DNA of 64,000 bases from Candidatus Kryptoniota bacterium (GTDB lineage: Bacteria; Bacteroidota; Ignavibacteria; Kryptoniales; Kryptoniaceae). The notes below the pieces were generated by a model. It was given only the letters and a program-made list of their open reading frames with translations, did no database searches and was not told where the DNA came from. Location of the stretch: positions 1 through 64,000 of the forward strand of contig CALJEK010000001.1 in NCBI GenBank assembly GCA_938074445.1. Direction: 5' to 3'. Made by a program: the position numbers and the translations under genes. Positions 14,919-24,929 of the stretch are shown here, piece after piece; the first letter of the stretch is position 1; every line of letters starts with the position of its first letter.

Positions 14919-15896
14919 ATGGAATACAGACAATTTGGACAAACTGAAATTCAAGTCCCCGTTATAACTTTTGGCGGATGGGCAATCGGTGGATGGTATT
15001 GGGGTGGAACAGATGAAAAGCTTGCAATTGAAGCGATTCATAAAGCAATTGACCTTGGGATCAATTGTATTGACACCGCTCCAGTTTACGGATTTGGGTT
15101 GGGGGAAGAAATCGTTGGCAAAGCAATTAAAGGTAAAAGAAATGATGTTATTATAGCGACGAAGTGCGGTCTGAGGTGGGATAAAGACGAGGGGGAATTT
15201 TTCTTTGATACTTATTTCAACGGAAAAAGATATTATGTTTACAAAAACGCTCGAAGGGATTCCATAATTGAAGAATGCGAAAGAAGCTTAAAAAGACTTA
15301 ACACCGATTACATAGACATTTACCAAATTCATTGGCCTGATAAAACAACCCCAATTGATGAATCGCTTGAAGCCTTGACCCGACTTCAAGAACAAGGAAA
15401 AATAAGGACTTTTGGGGTCAGCAATTTTGATCTAAACCTTTTAAAAGAAACCTTGAAATATGCAAGGGTTGAAAGTGATCAAGTAAAATATAGCTTGATA
15501 GATCGCGCTATAGTAAATGAACTTTCCGAATTTTGCCTCGAAAATAAAATTTCAATCCTCGCCTACAGCCCACTTGAGCAGGGGCTTTTAACAGGCAAAA
15601 TTACGATGGAAACTGAATTCAAAAGTGGTGACTTAAGAAAAAAACAATTTTGGTTCCAACCTGAAAACAGAAAGAAGGTCCTTGATGCGCTTGAAAAAAT
15701 AAAACCAATTGCGAAAGAAAAAAACGCAACTCTCGCCCAGATTGTTATCAACTGGACTTTTTCGCAACCAGGCATCACAACAGCGATTGTGGGCGCAAGA
15801 AATCCAGAACAAGTTGAAGAAAATGCTGGAGCAGTGAATTTTAAACTCACCGACGATGAAATTAAAAAGATAAGTGAAGCGTTTATATGGGAATAA
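14919..15896 (+). CDS. Aldo/keto reductase
   Basis: I start at the ATG at 14919 (325 residues, MEYRQFGQTEIQ, the usual family beginning); an ATG at 14904 is possible. The tetrad is Asp52 (NCIDTAP), Tyr57 (PVYGFG), Lys82 (ATKCGL) and His138 (YQIHWP). A TIM barrel with an NADPH site (TAIVGARNPEQVEEN) follows. It is close to the YhdN/general-stress AKR group and may reduce carbonyls in the cytoplasm. It overlaps the M1 peptidase gene by 10 bases. Confidence 0.93.
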   Translation: MEYRQFGQTEIQVPVITFGGWAIGGWYWGGTDEKLAIEAIHKAIDLGINCIDTAPVYGFGLGEEIVGKAIKGKRNDVIIATKCGLRWDKDEGEFFFDTYFNGKRYYVYKNARRDSIIEECERSLKRLNTDYIDIYQIHWPDKTTPIDESLEALTRLQEQGKIRTFGVSNFDLNLLKETLKYARVESDQVKYSLIDRAIVNELSEFCLENKISILAYSPLEQGLLTGKITMETEFKSGDLRKKQFWFQPENRKKVLDALEKIKPIAKEKNATLAQIVINWTFSQPGITTAIVGARNPEQVEENAGAVNFKLTDDEIKKISEAFIWE

Positions 15897-18800
15897 AACT
15901 TCGTCTCATTGTAAAATTATCCTTCCCTATTTTAATCATATCAAATTTTTTACTTGCTCAAAGGTCTAATTACTTCCAGCAGAGGGTTGACTATGTGATG
16001 GATGTCTTTCTGGATACGAAAACACATAAACTTACCGGGAAACAAATAGCAACTTATTATAACAACTCACCCGACACGCTTTGGGAAATTTATTACCATC
16101 TTTATTTAAATGCGTTTAAACCCGGCAGTTCAATGCAAATCCGTGGTGATGTTATCAGAAATGCACTCGGTGAAAGGATCAGAGGGATGAAACCTGATGA
16201 ATACGGTTGGACAAATGTTAAATCTTTAAAGGCTGATGACGAAGACATCGATTTTGAAATTTTTGATACAATTTTGAGGGTAAGACTTAAAAAACCGCTC
16301 GTTCCTGGTCATTTTGTGAAGATTGAAATGGAGTTTGAATCTCAAATACCAAAACAAACGCGCAGAAATGGACGGGACAATCGTGAAGGAATTGATTACA
16401 GCATGGCTCAATGGTATCCCAAAATTTGCGAATATGACTTTGAAGGGTGGCACGCAGACCAATACATTGAACGAGAATTTTATGGGGTATGGGGAAATTT
16501 TGATGTAAAAATAACTTTGCCATCAGATTACCTCGTTGGAGCAACAGGGGTAATTCAAAACCCAAACGAAGTTATGTGTGGTTATGAGCTCGGTCCAGTT
16601 GATACGCTAATATTCCCACAGCAATGGAAAAAAGAATTAAAAACACAACTTAAAACCTGGCATTTTAAAGCCGAAAAAGTTCACGATTTCGCATGGGTTG
16701 CGGACAGAGATTACATCCACGAAATAACATGGATGACCCTTGAGGATGATACCGTTATAATTCATCTTCTCTACCAACCTGACGTTTATCCTCTCTGGAG
16801 GGAAACAGGAAAATTTACAAAGGAGATAATAAAACTTTACAGCGAATGGTTTTATAAATATCCCTACAAGAGCTTTACAGTTGCACAAGCAGGCGATGGA
16901 GGTATGGAATATCCAATGCTTATAATGATAACGGGATACCGTGGAAGAACAAGTATGATTGGAATTTTGGCGCATGAAATTGGACACAACTGGTTTTATG
17001 GCTTAATCGGAAATAATGAATCAAAAGAGGCATGGATAGATGAAGGTGGAGCAAGTTTTGTAACCCCAAGGGTTTTTAAAAAATTATTAGGTGAGAAATG
17101 GAGGAGCGATTTTTCTACGCTTGATAACCTATTAAGACCTGAATCTGATATCTTCGGCGGTTATAAAAATTACATAAGATTTTCAAAACTTGGTTATGAA
17201 GAGCCAGTTCTCTTACACTCGGATTTCTTTCGTGAGCCCATCACTTACACAAATGCAGTTTATGGTAAGGGTGCTTCAATTTTCGAAATGCTTGAGTACG
17301 TGGTTGGAGACAGCGTGTTTGCTCTTATTATGAAAGAATTTTTCAAAGAATGGAGTTTCAAACATCCAACGACTAAAGACTTTGAAAGGGTTGCCGAAAG
17401 GGTAAGTGGGATGGAGCTTGATTGGTTCTTTGATCAATGGCTTAAAACCACAAGAAAATGTGATTACGCCATTGAAAGTTTCTCTGGCAAATGGGTAAGT
17501 GAAAATGGTTTGAGAAAATATAACATCAAAGTTAAACTGCGCAACTATGGTCAAATTGTTATGCCCATTGACCTTTATATTTATTTTGAAGACGGGACAT
17601 ATCAAAAAGTCATAATACCGCTCGACCTCCAGCTTAAGCCAAAGAAAGAACCCAACGCAATAATTCTTCATCCATGGTTTTGGGTTAACCCAGTTTATGA
17701 ATTCGAGCTTTCCTTTGATAAGAAAGTGAAAATGGTTGAAATTGACAGCGGATTAAAACTTAGGGATGTTAACAGGTTAAACAACAGAACGGGCGTTTTC
17801 AACAAGGTTCAGATAAAACTACTTGAGCAAACTCAATTAAACCCACCTCTTGAAAAATATTGGTTTAGTATAAGACCGTCAATTTGGTTCGCACAGAGAG
17901 ATGGAGTAAGACCTGGAATTTTTACAAATGGAGCTTATCTTTTCGATTATCACGAAACAAAAATTGGTTTGTGGTATAACACGAGGACAAAAAATTTCGA
18001 TTATTTTATAAACTATCGCAACAATACCCTCCCTATACTTGAAAGGTTAAGTGGTTTTCAAGTTGAGATTTTTAAACTTCACGGTTTGAGAAGGCTTTAC
18101 TTCGAAATCTTTAAAGACATAAGACCTCTTTATCTAACAGTCCCCCCATTTTACAACATTTCATTATTTTTTGAACACACCATGCTCGTTGAAAATAAGA
18201 TTCCCTTTGTAAATCTGAAATGGGATTTGGGGAAGTTCAATATGCTCGGGCTTACAGCAGGAATAACTCACATAATTGGTAACACATCTTTATACGGAAC
18301 TTTTGCCCTAAAAACAACATCGGCAAATAGCACTAAAAATTTTACCAAGTTTTCAATTGAAATAAAGCAAAATACAACTTCAAGTAAATTTGAATTCGCA
18401 ACGAGATTTTATTTCGCAAACTCTTACGGTCAAACACCAACACAGGAAAAATTTTATTTCGTTGCAAACCCACACGAGCAGTTTTTAAATCAATCCTTTA
18501 GAATGATTTACCTAATTGACGAGAAATTTTCTGAAAAAGCAAGACTATTTCTAAAGGGTGGCTTTAACTTAAGAGGCTATTTTGACAGAACTGATACATG
18601 GGTTGAAAAGGGGGGAAGCCTAAGCTTTGACTTAACATTTTTAAAGCTGAGAGATTTTATATTTTTCAGGCTGATAAAATTTTCTGCTTTCGGAGATATA
18701 GGTATAATGAAAGCGGGGGAATTATCACCGCCTTTGGTAAAATTCTTAGAAGACACAACAAAGGCTTATGCGATTTTGTATGACTATGGTTTTGAAATTA

Positions 18801-18949
18801 AATTTCAACCTTTTACATTTATTCCATCCATTGCTGAAAATTTAGTTGCAAGTTTTAACAGATTGAGCATAAGCATGGTATTTCCAGTTGGTTTAACTTA
18901 TGAAAAACCGAGATTGAGATGGGCTGTCGAAATAAAGGTTGAGAGATGA
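15887..18949 (+). CDS. M1-family metallopeptidase fused to a probable Omp85-like beta barrel
   Basis: This 1020-residue protein has a signal peptide (about 1-24). The gluzincin catalytic part (about 30-580) contains GGMEYPM, HEIGHNW (His363, Glu364, His367) and the third zinc ligand Glu386 (WIDEGG), exactly 18 residues on. The C-terminal 400 residues are rich in alternating aromatic/polar strands. They include KGGFNLRGYF (Arg896-Gly897-Tyr898), which resembles the RG[FY] motif of Omp85 barrels, and the chain ends AVEIKVER. It is probably an outer-membrane-anchored peptidase. The barrel call is inference; the peptidase call is firm. Confidence 0.85.
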   Translation: MGIKLRLIVKLSFPILIISNFLLAQRSNYFQQRVDYVMDVFLDTKTHKLTGKQIATYYNNSPDTLWEIYYHLYLNAFKPGSSMQIRGDVIRNALGERIRGMKPDEYGWTNVKSLKADDEDIDFEIFDTILRVRLKKPLVPGHFVKIEMEFESQIPKQTRRNGRDNREGIDYSMAQWYPKICEYDFEGWHADQYIEREFYGVWGNFDVKITLPSDYLVGATGVIQNPNEVMCGYELGPVDTLIFPQQWKKELKTQLKTWHFKAEKVHDFAWVADRDYIHEITWMTLEDDTVIIHLLYQPDVYPLWRETGKFTKEIIKLYSEWFYKYPYKSFTVAQAGDGGMEYPMLIMITGYRGRTSMIGILAHEIGHNWFYGLIGNNESKEAWIDEGGASFVTPRVFKKLLGEKWRSDFSTLDNLLRPESDIFGGYKNYIRFSKLGYEEPVLLHSDFFREPITYTNAVYGKGASIFEMLEYVVGDSVFALIMKEFFKEWSFKHPTTKDFERVAERVSGMELDWFFDQWLKTTRKCDYAIESFSGKWVSENGLRKYNIKVKLRNYGQIVMPIDLYIYFEDGTYQKVIIPLDLQLKPKKEPNAIILHPWFWVNPVYEFELSFDKKVKMVEIDSGLKLRDVNRLNNRTGVFNKVQIKLLEQTQLNPPLEKYWFSIRPSIWFAQRDGVRPGIFTNGAYLFDYHETKIGLWYNTRTKNFDYFINYRNNTLPILERLSGFQVEIFKLHGLRRLYFEIFKDIRPLYLTVPPFYNISLFFEHTMLVENKIPFVNLKWDLGKFNMLGLTAGITHIIGNTSLYGTFALKTTSANSTKNFTKFSIEIKQNTTSSKFEFATRFYFANSYGQTPTQEKFYFVANPHEQFLNQSFRMIYLIDEKFSEKARLFLKGGFNLRGYFDRTDTWVEKGGSLSFDLTFLKLRDFIFFRLIKFSAFGDIGIMKAGELSPPLVKFLEDTTKAYAILYDYGFEIKFQPFTFIPSIAENLVASFNRLSISMVFPVGLTYEKPRLRWAVEIKVER

Positions 18950-18950
18950 A

Positions 18951-19733
18951 ATGGGTCGAATTTACTTGATTATGCTGGCATTGTTTTTAATTTTTTATCT
19001 TGTCGAAAGCGCAATTCCACAGAACAATTTTGAACCTAAGGATGAATACCTTGAATATCACGCTTTCTGGGGTTTTATAAACCTTGGCAGTATAAAAATT
19101 TGGAACGAGACGAACAACGGATATATCAAATCACGATTTCAGCTGGATTCAAACCCGTGGCTTTTTTTTATAAATCTCCACTATGGATTTGAAAGCGAAT
19201 TCAGAATCGATTCATTGCTTGATGCCAAATTTCTAATTTATGAGACAAAAAAGGGTAGAGAAATTGTAACGGTCTTTGAGAAAAAGAACGACAAAATAGT
19301 TGCAATACAGAAAGATCTCAAAACCGGAGAAATAATTGAAGTTATTGAAAAAAATACGAGAAGTTTTTACAATGGAATCACTGCCTTTTTCTTAACAAGA
19401 CGACTTCTCGGAGCGAATTTAAATTCTGTAATTCCAGTTTTAATTCAACTTGATGTAAAGAATGTCGAGGTAAGTTTCCCCCCTGAAAATACAACTGTTA
19501 AGTTTTTGAATTCATATGTAAATGTGAAAAAAGTGAAGGGTTTCATACCTTTTATCACTGAGGAAATCGCCGGCGTCACGGGCGACTTTATAGCGTATTA
19601 TTCGGATGACTCAGCAAGAATCCCAATTAGGGCATATTTTAAAACATCGATTGGCAACGTTAAGGTTGAGCTTGTCAAATGGGAACGGCAAAATTGGAAA
19701 CCTGTACATTTGGCGGATAAAAATAAAAAATAA
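18951..19733 (+). CDS. DUF3108 domain secreted protein
   Basis: I start at the ATG at 18951 (260 residues), which puts a signal peptide (MGRIYLIMLALFLIFYLVES) at the front; an ATG at 18939 is also in frame. The rest fits DUF3108: EYLEYHAFWGFINLGSI, GFESEFRIDSLLDAKFLIYE, then a beta-rich C-terminus with FKTSIGNVKVELVKWE. The fold is a periplasmic lipocalin-like barrel; function is unknown. It follows the M1-barrel gene directly. A second DUF3108 gene is at 60302. The pair may assist envelope biogenesis. Confidence 0.8.
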   Translation: MGRIYLIMLALFLIFYLVESAIPQNNFEPKDEYLEYHAFWGFINLGSIKIWNETNNGYIKSRFQLDSNPWLFFINLHYGFESEFRIDSLLDAKFLIYETKKGREIVTVFEKKNDKIVAIQKDLKTGEIIEVIEKNTRSFYNGITAFFLTRRLLGANLNSVIPVLIQLDVKNVEVSFPPENTTVKFLNSYVNVKKVKGFIPFITEEIAGVTGDFIAYYSDDSARIPIRAYFKTSIGNVKVELVKWERQNWKPVHLADKNKK

Positions 19734-19739
19734 TTTTGA

Positions 19740-20717
19740 ATGAAGGCACTCGTAACAGGTGGAACTGGATTTATCGGAAGTCATCTTGTTGATGAACTTT
19801 TAAATCGAGGTTATGAAGTTCGGTGTATAGTTAGAAATACGAGTAATCTGAAATGGCTTGAAGGAAAAGATGTTGAAATTTTTAAGGGAAGTTTATTTGA
19901 TGTCGATTTTTTAAAAGGAGCACTTAAAGATGTTGACTATGTTTATCATATCGCTGGTGTGACGAAAGGAAAAAATTATTGGGATTACTATCGTGGCAAT
20001 GTTGAGACGACTAAAAATTTGCTTGAGGCGTGCTTAGAAAATCAAAGATTAAAAAAGTTCGTTCTTGCAAGTAGTTTGGCAGCCGTTGGTCCAGGTGAAA
20101 ATTCTATACCTGTTGATGAAACCAAACCCTATAATCCGATAACTTCTTATGGGAAAAGCAAAGCCGAGGCTGAAAAAGTGACGCTTTCATTCAAGGATAA
20201 ATTGCCAATCACAATAGTTCGTCCGCCATCTGTTTACGGTCCACGCGATACATACACATTTGAAATTTTCAAATATATTAAATTTGGTTTTCTGCCAGTT
20301 GTTTTACCCAGTGAGCAAATTTTAAGTTTAGTCTATGTTTCAGATTTAGTTGATGGATTCATACTCGCTGGGGAAAGCGAAAAGGCAACCGGTGAAGTTT
20401 ACTTTATCTCGGGTGATGAAATTTGCACTTGGAAGGAAATTGAAAGCGTAGTTCTGAAAACACTTGATAAAAAAGTTATTCGAATAAAAATTCCCGCCTC
20501 AATTCTTTACTCCATTTCCTTTATTTCCGAATTAATCTTTAAACTACAAGGTAAAGCTTCCCCCCTGAACCTTGAAAAAATAAGGGATATAAGACAAAAA
20601 AACTGGGCTTGCTCGATTGAAAAGGCAAAGAAGGAACTTGGTTATAGCCCGAAGGTTTCACTTGAGGAAGGGATGCGCATCACAATAAATTGGTATATTG
20701 AAAATAAATGGCTTTAA
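19740..20717 (+). CDS. NAD(P)-dependent epimerase/dehydratase (extended SDR)
   Basis: This 325-residue protein has the extended-SDR Rossmann motif GGTGFIGSH (7-15), the catalytic Ser at 111-112 (LASSLAAVG) and YGKSK (Tyr137, Lys141). The C-terminal half has the usual LVYVSDLVDGFILA substrate-binding region. It resembles general nucleoside-diphosphate-sugar epimerases and dihydroflavonol-reductase-like SDRs. The substrate cannot be decided. The methyltransferase gene overlaps its 3' end by 10 bases. Confidence 0.9.
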   Translation: MKALVTGGTGFIGSHLVDELLNRGYEVRCIVRNTSNLKWLEGKDVEIFKGSLFDVDFLKGALKDVDYVYHIAGVTKGKNYWDYYRGNVETTKNLLEACLENQRLKKFVLASSLAAVGPGENSIPVDETKPYNPITSYGKSKAEAEKVTLSFKDKLPITIVRPPSVYGPRDTYTFEIFKYIKFGFLPVVLPSEQILSLVYVSDLVDGFILAGESEKATGEVYFISGDEICTWKEIESVVLKTLDKKVIRIKIPASILYSISFISELIFKLQGKASPLNLEKIRDIRQKNWACSIEKAKKELGYSPKVSLEEGMRITINWYIENKWL

Positions 20718-21331
20718 AAAGTTTATACAAAAAGTTTTTCGCCCTCGCCTACGATATCTTTATGTTTCCGCTCGAAGAACTTGGATTAAAAAAATTAAGG
20801 CAGAAAGTTATAAAACTTATAAAAGGTGAGACAATACTCGAACTTGGCGTTGGTACAGGGCTTAATGTATTTGCTTATCCAGATGGAATTAAAATTATCG
20901 GGATTGAACCGAAGGTTGAAATGATAGAAAGAGCAATTAAAAAGACAAAAAAATTTAAAAAGAATGTCGCCATAATCCGTGCAGATGCAGAAATGTTGCC
21001 TTTCAAGGATGAAAAATTTGATACAGTTTTTGCAACGTTTGTCTTCTGTGAGGTTAAAAACCCAGAAAAAGGATTCGCCGAGATAATCAGAGTTTTGAAA
21101 CCTGGTGGAAGATTGGTTTTGCTTGAACATGTAAGACCAGATGGAAAAATTTTGTCCAAAATTTTTGACTTCGGGAATAAAATTACTTCCATTCTTGGGG
21201 AAAACATAAACCGCAAAACTGTGGAAATCGCTCTTGAGGCAGGACTCGAGATTGAAAGGGTTGAAAAAACTTACGATGGAGTTGTCAAATTAATAATTGG
21301 GACAAAGCCAGATAAAATTCATCACCTTTAA
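20708..21331 (+). CDS. Class I SAM-dependent methyltransferase
   Basis: This 207-residue methyltransferase has motif I ILELGVGTGLNVF (about 40-52), an acidic GIEPK, ADAEMLPFKDEKFD and VLKPGGRLVLLEHV. The UbiE/phospholipid-methyltransferase group is close (ALAYDIFMFPLEE at the start and EHVRP near the end). It may methylate a lipid or quinone. The gene overlaps the epimerase by 10 bases and ends in a TTTAA shared with the convergent cheB stop. Confidence 0.88.
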   Translation: MALKSLYKKFFALAYDIFMFPLEELGLKKLRQKVIKLIKGETILELGVGTGLNVFAYPDGIKIIGIEPKVEMIERAIKKTKKFKKNVAIIRADAEMLPFKDEKFDTVFATFVFCEVKNPEKGFAEIIRVLKPGGRLVLLEHVRPDGKILSKIFDFGNKITSILGENINRKTVEIALEAGLEIERVEKTYDGVVKLIIGTKPDKIHHL

Positions 21332-22392
21332 ATTTCTCTTCTCTCTTTTGCTATTTCTGAGATTGCTTCCCCAATTTTTTCGAGCGGAAGTATGATATCA
21401 GAAAGCCCAGCATCGATGACCGCTTTTGGCATGCCGTAAACCACACATGTTTCCTCATTTTGTGCAATTACGTATCCCCCTCTTTCCTTTACCTTCTTTA
21501 ATCCTTCAACTCCATCTTTTCCCATCCCTGTCATTATCACGCCAAGAACTTTATCTCCAAAAACCTCCGAAGCAGATTCCATCATAATATCAATCGACGG
21601 TTTGTAAAGTGTGTTCGGTTTATCAACTATTTCAACTATTTTCCCACCTAAGATTTTCTTAAAGATTAAATTTTTACCCCCTTGCGCTATCAAAGCAAGC
21701 CCTGGTTGAATTCTATCACCCGTTTGAGCTTCCCTAACCTCAATTTTACTTATTGAATTCAATCTTTCTGCAAGTAATTTTGTAAAGTTCGGAGGCATAT
21801 GCTGAGCTATGACGATTCCAACGGGAAAATTCTCAGGTATTTTCGATAAAACTTCCTGAAGCGCAACAGGACCCCCCGTTGAGACACCTATCGCGACAAC
21901 TTCAAAATTTTTTTCAATTCGCCCGAATTTAACATTCTCGACATCCCCAATTTCATTTTGATAAATTTTTCTGCGAATATATTTGCTATTTACAATTGAC
22001 TTTACCTTTTGAATTAGCTCATCTTTAATTTTTATCACGTCAAGTGAAACATATGAAAGTTGCTTCGGTATAAAATCGATCGCTCCAAGTTTCAAAGCTT
22101 CCAGTGTTGCTACAGCTCCTTCAGTTGTCAGAGAGCTTACCATTAAAACAGGAACTGGGCATTCCTTCATTATGAGCCTCAAGGCGGTCAATCCGTCCAT
22201 CCTTGGCATTTCAACATCAAGTGTGACGATATCAGGCTTAAACATTTTTATTTTCTCAATTGCCTCAAATCCATCCCTTGCGGTTGCGACAACTTTTATC
22301 TCCGGATCCGACTCAAGCATCATTGCAATTGATTTTCTCATAAATGCAGAATCATCGACGATTAAAACTTTTATCTCACCATTAATATTCAT
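21328..22392 (-). CDS. cheB: Chemotaxis methylesterase/deamidase CheB
   Basis: This 354-residue protein consists of a receiver (about 8-125, phospho-acceptor Asp59 in VTLDVEMP) and a CheB methylesterase domain (about 160-350). The catalytic triad is Ser171 (GVSTGGP), His198 (AQHMPPNF) and Asp293 (TGMGKDGVEG). It removes receptor methyl groups after CheA phosphorylation, giving adaptation. It lies 10 bases after cheA and is the last gene of the chemotaxis run. Confidence 0.97.
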   Translation of the reverse strand: MNINGEIKVLIVDDSAFMRKSIAMMLESDPEIKVVATARDGFEAIEKIKMFKPDIVTLDVEMPRMDGLTALRLIMKECPVPVLMVSSLTTEGAVATLEALKLGAIDFIPKQLSYVSLDVIKIKDELIQKVKSIVNSKYIRRKIYQNEIGDVENVKFGRIEKNFEVVAIGVSTGGPVALQEVLSKIPENFPVGIVIAQHMPPNFTKLLAERLNSISKIEVREAQTGDRIQPGLALIAQGGKNLIFKKILGGKIVEIVDKPNTLYKPSIDIMMESASEVFGDKVLGVIMTGMGKDGVEGLKKVKERGGYVIAQNEETCVVYGMPKAVIDAGLSDIILPLEKIGEAISEIAKERREI

Positions 22393-22402
22393 AGATGTTT
22401 CG

Positions 22403-24145
22403 TTAAAGTTTTATAAAATCGAAAGAATTCTTTGCTGACATTTTAAAAACCTGCGCTACATCTACTATTAACCTTACTGTTCCGTCCCCTAGAATCGTGG
22501 CACCAGCGATTCCCTTGACATTTTTTAAATATGAGCCAAGTGATTTTATCACAACTTCCTTTTGACCGATCAAAGCATCAACAACTAAACCAATTTTTTT
22601 CTCAGCGAGTCCTAAAACAACGATATAAAAATCTTTCTTTTCTCCGAAACCGTTGGATTTTAAATTAAAAATTTTCTCTAATCTTAAAAGTGGCAAGATT
22701 GAATCCCTAAGACGTATTATTTCTTTGCCTTTGATAGAGTGGACTTGTTCGGCTTTTATTTTAACAACCTCAATCACTGACGATAATGGAATTATGAAAA
22801 TTTCACCACACACATCAACGAGCAACCCTTGAATTATAGCAAGAGTTAAAGGTAATTTTAATATAAATTTAGTTCCAACTCCAGGGGTTGATTGTAAATC
22901 AATTATACCATTTAATTTTGTTATATTGGCTTTCACCACGTCAAGCCCAACGCCACGCCCCGATACATTTGTAACTTTACTTGCAGTGCTAAAACCCGGG
23001 ATAAAAATAAAATTTAAAATATCTTTATCGCTTATTGACATCGCCTCCTGTTCGGTGATAAGATTTTTATCTATCGCTCTTTTTCTGATTTCATTTGGAT
23101 CAATTCCGCGCCCATCATCTTCAACAGTTACAACAATATAATTTCCCTCATGCTTAGCCTTTAGAATTATTTTGCCCTTTTCCGGTTTCCCGACTTTAAT
23201 CCTTTCCTCAGGCAGTTCAATCCCGTGATCAATTGCATTTCTTATTATGTGAACAAGGGGGTCGTAGATGTATTCAATCACTGATTTATCAACCTCTGTT
23301 TCTTCGCCGTATATGAAAAGCTCAACCTTTTTATTCATTTCCCTTGAAAGATCCCTGACCATTCTTGGGAATTTGCTGAAAACTTTCGCTATCGGCAACA
23401 TCCTCGCGCGCATTACGACAGCTTGTAGTTCTGAAGTTAAATACTCAATTTGAGAAACCGTATCAATCAACTCACGCGCCGTTATCTCACCTTCAAATTT
23501 TTCAACGATAGTTGAAATTACTTGCATCAACCTATTCCTCCCAAGCACAAGCTCACCGACAAGATTTATCAACTCATCAAGTCGCCCAACATCAACTCTT
23601 ATCGTCTTATCAATTACCTTTGATTCAATTCTCTGGAAAACATCCATTCCATCGTTAGAAGTTAAAAATTTTTCATCTTCAACAGAGATTTCTTCAGGGT
23701 TATTTATAACTTCACCATTGGCTATCTTTTCAAGTTTTAAAATAACACTTTCCATCTCGATCGGTCTTAAATCTTTCCTTTCAAGTTTTGAAAGCAAAAT
23801 TTTAAGCAAATCATGTGCTTCAAGCATCACGTCCATTATATCCGGCCTAACCTTAAGCTCACCTTTACGAAGCCTGTTGAGAACGTCTTCAAATTTATGC
23901 GTAAGCTCGCTCATTTGTTCAAAACCAATAAAAGATGATGTACCCTTGATCGTATGAACATACCTAAAAATAGCGTTCAAAAGCTCCAAATCCTCCGGTC
24001 TTTTCTCAAGTTCAACAAGATCATTGTCAAGTTTTTCAAGCAATTCCTTCGTCTCAATTATAAAAGTTTCAACTATTTCTTTCATATCATCGTCGAAAAT
24101 CGCCGGTATACTCATACCCGAAGTTAATTTACTTTTTGTTGCCAT
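22403..24145 (-). CDS. cheA: Chemotaxis histidine kinase CheA
   Basis: I start at the ATG at 24145 (580 residues); a TTG one codon upstream is the only longer option. Domains in order: HPt with His64 (YVHTIKGTSSF), a short linker without an obvious P2 domain, dimerisation (KTIRVDVGRLDELINLVGELVLGRNRL), HATPase (NAIDHGIE, DDGRGID, GRGVGLDVVK) and a C-terminal CheW-like domain. It phosphorylates CheY and CheB. It overlaps cheZ by 17 bases. The small P2-less linker distinguishes it from enterobacterial CheA. Confidence 0.97.
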   Translation of the reverse strand: MATKSKLTSGMSIPAIFDDDMKEIVETFIIETKELLEKLDNDLVELEKRPEDLELLNAIFRYVHTIKGTSSFIGFEQMSELTHKFEDVLNRLRKGELKVRPDIMDVMLEAHDLLKILLSKLERKDLRPIEMESVILKLEKIANGEVINNPEEISVEDEKFLTSNDGMDVFQRIESKVIDKTIRVDVGRLDELINLVGELVLGRNRLMQVISTIVEKFEGEITARELIDTVSQIEYLTSELQAVVMRARMLPIAKVFSKFPRMVRDLSREMNKKVELFIYGEETEVDKSVIEYIYDPLVHIIRNAIDHGIELPEERIKVGKPEKGKIILKAKHEGNYIVVTVEDDGRGIDPNEIRKRAIDKNLITEQEAMSISDKDILNFIFIPGFSTASKVTNVSGRGVGLDVVKANITKLNGIIDLQSTPGVGTKFILKLPLTLAIIQGLLVDVCGEIFIIPLSSVIEVVKIKAEQVHSIKGKEIIRLRDSILPLLRLEKIFNLKSNGFGEKKDFYIVVLGLAEKKIGLVVDALIGQKEVVIKSLGSYLKNVKGIAGATILGDGTVRLIVDVAQVFKMSAKNSFDFIKL

Positions 24146-24914
24146 CAAATAGTCTATCTATCTCTTTTTGCGAAGTAAACTTCCCATTCTTAACAATTTC
24201 ATCAACCACCTTTTGTTTACGCCCCGATCTATCGTATTCAGCCATCGAATTAAATGATCCGCTTTCAACTTCAAAAAACTTATGCTCTGAGCCTTTTAAC
24301 TCAAGATTTTCAAACTTCCTGAGAAGATCTGTTAATTTCTCCTGAACTGAGCCAATTAGATGACCAATAGCAGAAATTTGTTGTGCGGTTATATCCTGAA
24401 ATTGCAAGGCGATCATTATATTGTCTGCACTTTGCTTTATATACGTCAATTTGTCAAGCGCTTCACCAAAGCTGTTATAACTTTCAAATACTGCGTAAAA
24501 CTTCCTCCACAACTCTCTTGATTTCTCAAATTCCCCCCTCTCAATATACCTGCCAACCCTTTTAGCCAGCTTTCTCTGTTTTTCATAACAACGCTTCATT
24601 GTGGATAACAAACTTTTTATCTCACCGAAACCTAAAGTCATCTCATCAAGTGTATTAAGTATTTCCGTTGTCGCCATTTCAGTTGTTTTCGTAACTGTGT
24701 GGAGCTGACTTGAAGCCCTTGGAATCTTGTTTGAGCTTTCCTCAAGTGATTTGTTTATTTCTTCAAGCATCGGACCAACTTCCTTAACAAAACCAAATAA
24801 TTCCTCAAGAAATGGTATTACCCTTTGTCCAAGTATGAAGATTGCCTTTAATTCCTCTATCTCCTTTAAGAGCAAATCAATCTGTTTTATAACTCCTTTC
24901 CCACTTGCCCCCAT
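24129..24914 (-). CDS. cheZ: CheY-P phosphatase CheZ
   Basis: This 261-residue helical protein has the CheZ catalytic motif ALQFQDITAQQIS, with Asp174 and Gln178 matching Asp143 and Gln147 of E. coli CheZ. The C-terminus (SQKEIDRLFDGNKK) resembles the CheY-binding tail. The long helices with TTEILNTLDEM fit the four-helix bundle. It dephosphorylates CheY in the cytoplasm and stops the signal. It lies between cheY (15 bases upstream) and cheA (17-base overlap). CheZ outside Proteobacteria is less common but known. Confidence 0.9.
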   Translation of the reverse strand: MGASGKGVIKQIDLLLKEIEELKAIFILGQRVIPFLEELFGFVKEVGPMLEEINKSLEESSNKIPRASSQLHTVTKTTEMATTEILNTLDEMTLGFGEIKSLLSTMKRCYEKQRKLAKRVGRYIERGEFEKSRELWRKFYAVFESYNSFGEALDKLTYIKQSADNIMIALQFQDITAQQISAIGHLIGSVQEKLTDLLRKFENLELKGSEHKFFEVESGSFNSMAEYDRSGRKQKVVDEIVKNGKFTSQKEIDRLFDGNKK

Positions 24915-24929
24915 TGCCTTAGCCTCCTT

